From contig CAJTLB010000014.1 in the NCBI GenBank assembly GCA_910577045.1, forward strand, positions 23,305-87,304: a stretch of DNA of 64,000 nucleotides, in the 5' to 3' direction. Source of the DNA: an uncultured Lachnospiraceae bacterium. Lineage in GTDB: Bacteria; Bacillota; Clostridia; Lachnospirales; Lachnospiraceae. Shown here in pieces: positions 59,423 to 64,000 of this stretch (the first letter of the stretch is position 1; every line of letters begins with the position of its first letter). The notes beneath the pieces are model-generated. The model had not been told where the DNA came from. It made no database searches and was given only the letters and a program-made list of their open reading frames with translations. The position numbers were made by a program, and so were the translations under genes.

Positions 59423-60859
59423 GTGAATAAAAATATAAAAGAAAGCTTTCAGACCCGTAAATTTAAGAGTGGTACGTATAGCGTTGGAATTGTAAGTATA
59501 GCAGTGATTATTGTAGTAGTAATTAATTTATTAGTGGGTGCGCTTCCTGCAAGTATTACAAAGCATGACTTAAGCTATAACCAGCTTTATTCTCTTACCT
59601 CTACTACAGAAGAGTTTGTAAGGGGGTTAAAGGATGATGTAACGATTTATGTTATGACACAGGTAGGGACAGAAGAATCTACCGTTATGGAAATGCTTAA
59701 TAATTATAAGGCACTTTCTGGCCATATTAAGGTGGAAACTGTAGATCCTGTGTTGCATCCTAGTTTTATTACACAGTATACTTCAGAAAGTGTGGCAAAT
59801 GGATCTTTGGTCGTAGTAAGTGCAAAGAGAAATACAATTATTAATGCTGCGGATTTATATGAGACTACTTTTAATTATCAGACCTATGAGTCACAAATAA
59901 CAGGGTTTGATGGGGAAGGGCAGATAACCAGTGCTATTAATTATGTAACAACGGACGATATTCCAACTGCGTATACATTGACAGGGCATAGTGAGGCAGA
60001 TATATCAGATACCTTATCAGAACTGTTAAGGAAAAATAGTTTTATGTTGCAGAGCCTAAGTCTTTATAATGTAGAAAGTGTCCCAGAAGATGCGGATTGT
60101 GTAATTATTAATGCCCCAACCACAGATATTTCAGAGGAAGAAGCAGAAAAATTAATTGCATATTTGGAAAAAGGTGGTTCTGCCATGGTAACAGATGGCA
60201 GTGTGGATGTAGAAAAGCCAAATCTTGAAAAGGTATTAGAATACTATGGGGTAGGGTTAAAACGAGGTATGGTAATTGAACAGGATACCAGCCATTTCTT
60301 TTATCCATATGTATATTATCTAGCACCAGACAAACAAAGGCATGATATAATGACAAGCTTAATTGACAATGGATACAACTTGTTTATCCCATTTTCAGAG
60401 GCGATTGAAAAATTAGACAGTGCCAGGGGAAGTATTACATTTGAACCATTGTTAGTATCAACATCGGATTCCTTTTTAAGAGTAAAAGAAAATAGTGCAA
60501 GTGAGAGTATTTCAAAGATAGATGGTGATATTGACGGGCCATGTAATGTAGCGGTAGCGGTTAGCGAAGAGCATAATGGGGTAGAAACTAGGTTAATTGT
60601 ATTTGGGACTTCCTATATTACAGATGATTCCGCAAATAATAGTTCAGGCGGCAGTAATTATCAGATGCTTGCCAATAGTATGAATTGGCTTGCAGGCATG
60701 GATAGCAGTATTGCAATTCCAGCAAAATCTTATAGTATTAGTTATTTGCAGGTGCTTTCTGCTGACGTAAACCGTTGGATGATTATTACACTTATTGTAA
60801 TCCCTGCTACTATTTTGCTTATTGGTTTTGTGGTATGGTTTAAAAGGAGACGCAAGTAA
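59423..60859 (+). CDS. GldG-like ABC-associated protein
   Basis: The 478-residue protein starts at GTG 59423 (GGAGGAACC upstream). It has an N-terminal membrane segment (~22-44), a large extracellular alpha/beta part (~50-440, with TSTTEEFVRGLKDDVTIYVM and DTSHFFYPYV) and a C-terminal membrane segment ending in RRRK. This layout matches the GldG/DUF7088-style auxiliary subunit of Gld-type ABC systems. Its stop and the next ATG overlap by one base (TAATG). Function outside gliding bacteria is unclear. Confidence 0.82.
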   Translation: MNKNIKESFQTRKFKSGTYSVGIVSIAVIIVVVINLLVGALPASITKHDLSYNQLYSLTSTTEEFVRGLKDDVTIYVMTQVGTEESTVMEMLNNYKALSGHIKVETVDPVLHPSFITQYTSESVANGSLVVVSAKRNTIINAADLYETTFNYQTYESQITGFDGEGQITSAINYVTTDDIPTAYTLTGHSEADISDTLSELLRKNSFMLQSLSLYNVESVPEDADCVIINAPTTDISEEEAEKLIAYLEKGGSAMVTDGSVDVEKPNLEKVLEYYGVGLKRGMVIEQDTSHFFYPYVYYLAPDKQRHDIMTSLIDNGYNLFIPFSEAIEKLDSARGSITFEPLLVSTSDSFLRVKENSASESISKIDGDIDGPCNVAVAVSEEHNGVETRLIVFGTSYITDDSANNSSGGSNYQMLANSMNWLAGMDSSIAIPAKSYSISYLQVLSADVNRWMIITLIVIPATILLIGFVVWFKRRRK

Positions 60860-62262
60860 TGAAAAAAAAGAGAATGAAGACACTGGTGTTTCTATGTGTG
60901 GCATTAGTGGTGTTAATAGGGGCCTATATAGCAGTTACTGCGTATAATGCAGATACTGGGCAAGAAACACCGACAAATGTCCCAGAAGAGACAACTACTA
61001 TTCTTTCTTTAGAGGGTACAGTAACAGAATTGACAGTAGAATCATCAGAAGGCATATTAGAATTTATCCAAAAGGATGAAGTTTGGACAGAAAAGAATAA
61101 TGAGGGCTTTTTAATGAAACAGCCTCCATTAAATAGTATGGCAGGAGTATTTGCAAATCTTTCTGCTACACATGTGATTGAGCAGAATACAGAGAACCTT
61201 TCTGAATATGGCTTAGAAAACCCACAGTATACTATAACAGCAAAAACAGCAGATGGGAAAGAAGCTGTTTTATATGTAGGCATGCAAAATACAATTACTA
61301 CCGAATATTATGTATATGCAAAAGATGTGCCTGGTGTTTATACAGTGGGGACAACATCAGTTAATTATTTTAAAAGGAGCTTAATGGATTTTGCAGAATT
61401 GCCATCATACCCAACGTTAGAAGAAGAAGGATTTTTAAATATTGAAACAACAAATAAAGAAGAATATTTAAAAGCAGAGATGCTAGAAAGTTCTGAATAT
61501 GATTTATCTGGAATTTTAACATGGTATGTAACAGCACCATTTGAACATGAATATGTTGCTTATACAACAAGGCTAGATCATCTGCTGGAAGCAGTTTCTG
61601 GCTTAAGTTATAATAAGGCAGTTGCTTATAAGCCAGGGACAGCAGAGCTGGAAAAAATGGGGCTTTTAAAGCCTGAAAAAGAGATCGCTTTTTCTTATAA
61701 GAAAACGGGTAAAACAGAAGAAGATGTAGAGATATTGGATTATCACTTATATATTGGAAAGGAAAGAGAAGAAGGCGATTATTATTATGTACAAGAAGAA
61801 GGCTCAGATCTCGTGTTATTAATGAATAAAGCAGGAGTAGACGAAGTAATGGCATATACAGCAAAAGATATTGTAAATCAATATTTTGCACTGATTAATA
61901 TTGATTCTGTAGATACCGTTGAAGTAGTATTGGATGATTCTTCTAAATATGAAATGGCGGCCCCTAATAGTGAAGATGATGATGCAAAATCAGAAAAATT
62001 AAAGGATTTATACCAAAGCATTATTAGTATCCATGCGGAAAAGGTAGTTGACAGCCAGACAGAGAATTTTAAGATGCTTCCACTTACCATTACATTCCAC
62101 AGAAATGTAGAGCCACGTACCTATACAGTCCAATTTGCAGAATATGATACAAGCTATTACTTAGCCATTGTAGACGGGGAAGGAATCTATTTAGTAAATA
62201 AACGGGATTATGAGCAATATTGTATTGATGTAAAACAAGGCTTTGAAGGATTAGGTGAATAG
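60859..62262 (+). CDS. DUF4340 domain protein of the ABC export operon
   Basis: The 467-residue protein has an N-terminal signal anchor (~6-25) and a large extracellular region with two DUF4340-like repeats, e.g. WTEKNNEGFLMKQPPLNSMA, YGLENPQYTITAKTADGKEA and MDFAELPSYPTLEE. DUF4340 proteins regularly follow Gld-type ABC operons and may bind the export substrate or cell wall; this is inferred. The start overlaps the GldG-like stop by one base. A terminator follows, so the four-gene operon ends here. Confidence 0.85.
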   Translation: MKKKRMKTLVFLCVALVVLIGAYIAVTAYNADTGQETPTNVPEETTTILSLEGTVTELTVESSEGILEFIQKDEVWTEKNNEGFLMKQPPLNSMAGVFANLSATHVIEQNTENLSEYGLENPQYTITAKTADGKEAVLYVGMQNTITTEYYVYAKDVPGVYTVGTTSVNYFKRSLMDFAELPSYPTLEEEGFLNIETTNKEEYLKAEMLESSEYDLSGILTWYVTAPFEHEYVAYTTRLDHLLEAVSGLSYNKAVAYKPGTAELEKMGLLKPEKEIAFSYKKTGKTEEDVEILDYHLYIGKEREEGDYYYVQEEGSDLVLLMNKAGVDEVMAYTAKDIVNQYFALINIDSVDTVEVVLDDSSKYEMAAPNSEDDDAKSEKLKDLYQSIISIHAEKVVDSQTENFKMLPLTITFHRNVEPRTYTVQFAEYDTSYYLAIVDGEGIYLVNKRDYEQYCIDVKQGFEGLGE

Positions 62263-62284
62263 GAAATTTAATATTGGAAATATT

Positions 62285-62319
62285 AATGGCAGAGACAAAA
62301 TTCTCTGCCATTATCTTTT
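62285..62319 (+). terminator. Terminator after the DUF4340 gene
   Basis: AATGGCAGAG (62285-62294) pairs with CTCTGCCATT (62303-62312), followed by ATCTTTTA. Confidence 0.8.
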
Positions 62320-62387
62320 AACGGATGTTTGGCATCTAATAAAAGAAACCTGCTTCGAAAATAGTATATGAAAAGGAGATGTTTATT

Positions 62388-62705
62388 ATGAGAAAAGTAA
62401 AGTATGGATTATTGGCAGGTATGGTAGCAGCTACCATTCTTGCCGTGACAGCATGTGGAAATAATCAGGAAGACAGTGGTACAACAACGCCTACGTCTAA
62501 TGAAACAAGTACAACACAGAGGGAAAGTACTACAAATAACAGGGAAACAGATAATACTGGAACAAATAATGATGGAGTTTTAAATGAAATTGGTAATGAT
62601 ATTAAAGATGGAGTAGAAGATATAGGTACAGATTTGGGAATTGATGGTACTGGCACAGATGGTACAGGTACTGGAAATGGTGCAGGAACAGGTACAACCA
62701 GGTAG
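62388..62705 (+). CDS. Small secreted lipoprotein with Gly/Thr/Asp-rich tail
   Basis: A 105-residue protein from ATG 62388, chosen because AAAGGAG is ~10 bases upstream (the in-frame ATG 62379 is too close). It has a lipobox VTACG at residues ~20-24, and the mature part is low complexity: Thr/Ser/Asn-rich then Gly/Thr/Asp repeats (GTDLGIDGTGTDGTGTGNGA). It is presumably a surface-displayed lipid-anchored spacer protein. No family recognised. The downstream amidase gene is separated by the hairpin at 62718-62758. Confidence 0.75.
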   Translation: MRKVKYGLLAGMVAATILAVTACGNNQEDSGTTTPTSNETSTTQRESTTNNRETDNTGTNNDGVLNEIGNDIKDGVEDIGTDLGIDGTGTDGTGTGNGAGTGTTR

Positions 62706-62717
62706 TTAGCAAATAGG

Positions 62718-62763
62718 TTCTCTTTGCATATCTTATATAAAAGGATATGCAAGGAGAATTTTT
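62718..62763 (+). terminator. Hairpin/terminator that contains the Shine-Dalgarno of the amidase gene
   Basis: TTCTC.TTGCATATC (62718-62732) pairs with GATATGCAA.GAGAA (62744-62758), and five T follow before ATG 62764. The amidase ribosome binding site AGGAG (62752-62756) lies in the 3' arm. So it may terminate the lipoprotein transcript and also block amidase translation. Confidence 0.75.
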
Positions 62764-63525
62764 ATGGCAAAAATTGTAATAGATCCTGGGCATGGAGGAA
62801 GTGATCCCGGGGCAAATTATAACGGCAGAAGAGAAAAGAATGATGTATTACGTCTAGCTCTTGCAGTAGGAAAAAAGCTGGAGGAAAAAGGGCAGAATGT
62901 ATCCTATACACGTGTGGATGATACTGCTTATACCCCGTTTGAACGGGCAATGATGGCGAATACAGCAAATGCAGATTTTTTTCTTTCCCTGCACAGAAAC
63001 AGTGTAAGGAATCCAAATACAGTAAATGGCGTAGAAGCATATGTGTATGAAGAATCTGGCATAAGGGAGGATGTGGCAGAAGAATTATTAGATAACCTAG
63101 AGGATGCAGGTTTTGAAAATAGAGGTATTTTAGAGAGGCCAAACTTGGCTGTCCTTCGTAGGACAGATATGCCAGCGGTACTTTTAGAGGTAGGGTTTAT
63201 TGATAATGAAAAAGATAACCAGATATTTGATACAAAGTTTGATGAAATTGTAGATGCAATTGCAGATGCTATTTTAAAATATGCAAAAAAATTTCCAACA
63301 AGGCGTCCACCGCTTTACCGTGTACAAACAGGTGCATTTCGAAATTACGACAACGCGGCAGTATTAGTAAACCGGTTACAAAATGAAGGGTATCCAGCAT
63401 TTGTATTATATGGGGATGGCATTTATAGAGTCCAGGTAGGGGCTTATGAAATCCTAGACAATGCAATCCGTATGGAGCAAAAACTGAGGGCAAATGGATA
63501 TCCAACCTTTATTGTGTCAGGTTGA
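62764..63525 (+). CDS. N-acetylmuramoyl-L-alanine amidase with SPOR domain
   Basis: The 253-residue protein has an Amidase_3 domain (~1-175): VIDPGHGGSDPGA (His ~10), the catalytic Glu region around NGRREKN, SLHRNS (His ~78) and LLEVGFIDN (Glu ~142). A C-terminal SPOR repeat (~185-253), YRVQTGAFRNYDNAAVLVNR and YRVQVGAYEILDNAIRMEQK, binds denuded glycan strands. No signal peptide is seen, so export or mother-cell localisation is unexplained. It cleaves the amide between MurNAc and L-Ala in peptidoglycan. Confidence 0.9.
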   Translation: MAKIVIDPGHGGSDPGANYNGRREKNDVLRLALAVGKKLEEKGQNVSYTRVDDTAYTPFERAMMANTANADFFLSLHRNSVRNPNTVNGVEAYVYEESGIREDVAEELLDNLEDAGFENRGILERPNLAVLRRTDMPAVLLEVGFIDNEKDNQIFDTKFDEIVDAIADAILKYAKKFPTRRPPLYRVQTGAFRNYDNAAVLVNRLQNEGYPAFVLYGDGIYRVQVGAYEILDNAIRMEQKLRANGYPTFIVSG

Positions 63526-63534
63526 ACTTCAATT

Positions 63535-63562
63535 AGGCTTTTGGGAATTCCCCCAAAAGCCT
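63535..63562. terminator. 11-bp-arm hairpin between amidase and IS transposase
   Basis: AGGCTTTTGGG (63535-63545) pairs with CCCAAAAGCCT (63552-63562). It may terminate both convergent genes, or be part of the IS end; a clear U-run is missing. Confidence 0.55.
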
Positions 63563-63563
63563 G

Positions 63564-64000
63564 CTATACTTTAGCCAAGATCGGATCAAGAAGTCGTTGT
63601 ACTTCTAAAGTGCATTCTGCATAGAGCTGTAGGAATTCAAGGAAAGGAAAAATGCCAAAATACTGTCCGACATAAATAATGACTGATTTAGGCCTTGTCT
63701 CCTTGTAGTTCTTCACTACGACAGGCAGGGATTTCCCTGAATATTTTTTCCCTTCGTCCAGGTTTTTGTATATCTGGAAATAAAGGTATCCCACCAGTGT
63801 CATTACGATATGGTAGGTAATATAGTTGTATTTTGTACTCTTGAAGTCTTCCAGCTTCCAGAACTCTTTCATCTGTCGGAAATCTTCTTCGATTTCCGGG
63901 CGCAGTTCGTAGGTATTTATGATCTGCCGTGCAGTCCTGCCAGTGTCTGTTGTCATGAATACAAAATATTTGTCTGTCTTTTTGTCATGCACAACACATG
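63564..64000 (-). mobile_element. IS4-type transposase, C-terminal part (continues beyond window)
   Basis: The minus-strand frame is open at base 64000 and ends at 63564. The visible 145 residues include YFVFMTTDTGRTARQIINTY, a RPEIEEDFRQMKEFW segment with the conserved Glu of a DDE transposase, and a hydrophobic TYHIVMTLVGYLYFQIYKNL region typical of IS4-like enzymes. The start codon lies outside the window. It is the inner part of an insertion sequence whose left end must be near 63530-63563. No target duplication can be seen. Confidence 0.85.

Overview
The window comes from a low-GC, strictly fermentative Firmicute, most likely a member of the Lachnospiraceae (Clostridia). The clues are a SCIFF peptide with its radical-SAM maturase next to a fused secDF, T-box leaders on serS and valS, a THF riboswitch on folT, an L-box on dapA, remA-gmk-rpoZ synteny, and the DUF5717/DUF5716 pair that I associate with Lachnospiraceae. 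No rRNA, CRISPR array or complete prophage is visible. Genus-level assignment is not possible from the sequence alone. Both window edges cut genes: cobQ at the left and an IS transposase at the right.

Layout. 1-1.6 kb: end of a cobalamin operon (cobQ, cobO). 1.6-4.7 kb: yicC-remA-gmk-rpoZ operon plus a patatin. 4.7-6.7 kb: THF riboswitch-folT, a CBS-ACT protein and an unknown protein. 6.7-10.9 kb: SCIFF peptide, an AT-rich tandem repeat array, the SCIFF maturase and secDF. 10.9-13.9 kb: FNT channel, PspC, a tRNA-Thr, DUF2752 and LysE-type proteins. 13.9-19.7 kb: TRAP transporter (dctPMQ), a GH5 lipoprotein glucanase and an alanine/glycine symporter. 19.9-25.5 kb: orphan hybrid histidine kinase, superoxide dismutase, T-box-serS. 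25.6-32.8 kb: DUF5808-like membrane protein, clpB, a hidden antisense DUF4250 gene, DMT permease, polysaccharide deacetylase and an ENPP-like phosphodiesterase.

32.8-39.4 kb holds the least explained block: a four-gene cassette encoding a 1179-residue beta/helical-repeat protein (DUF5717), a protein with actin/Hsp70-fold ATPase motifs (DUF5716), a TPR protein and a double-TM coiled-coil protein. 39.5-42.1 kb is an accessory patch with a Fic protein, an R2K-type ATP-grasp enzyme, a nitrilase-fold amidase and a 24-codon ORF. 42.2-47.6 kb: T-box-valS, a lone NucA/B-like nuclease and a SigV/RsiV-like pair. 47.6-51.8 kb (minus strand): EpsG, two exported beta proteins and a GGDEF diguanylate cyclase. 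52-57.4 kb: LysR regulator, purA, HAD phosphatase, lysine riboswitch-dapA-dapB. 57.5-62.3 kb: a Gld-like ABC export operon. 62.4-63.5 kb: lipoprotein and amidase-SPOR. 63.5-64 kb: IS fragment.

The housekeeping parts work as usual operons: lysine and tRNA availability set dapAB, serS and valS expression, and folate sets folT. The strongest candidates for undescribed biology are the DUF5717/5716 cassette, the Fic/ATP-grasp/nitrilase patch, a bipartite dispersed repeat with a CRISPR-repeat-like end (two copies), and several odd regulatory architectures, such as a terminator whose 3' arm contains the next gene's Shine-Dalgarno sequence and a clpB terminator lying inside an antisense gene. Promoter and hairpin calls are by eye; no folding or database search was run.
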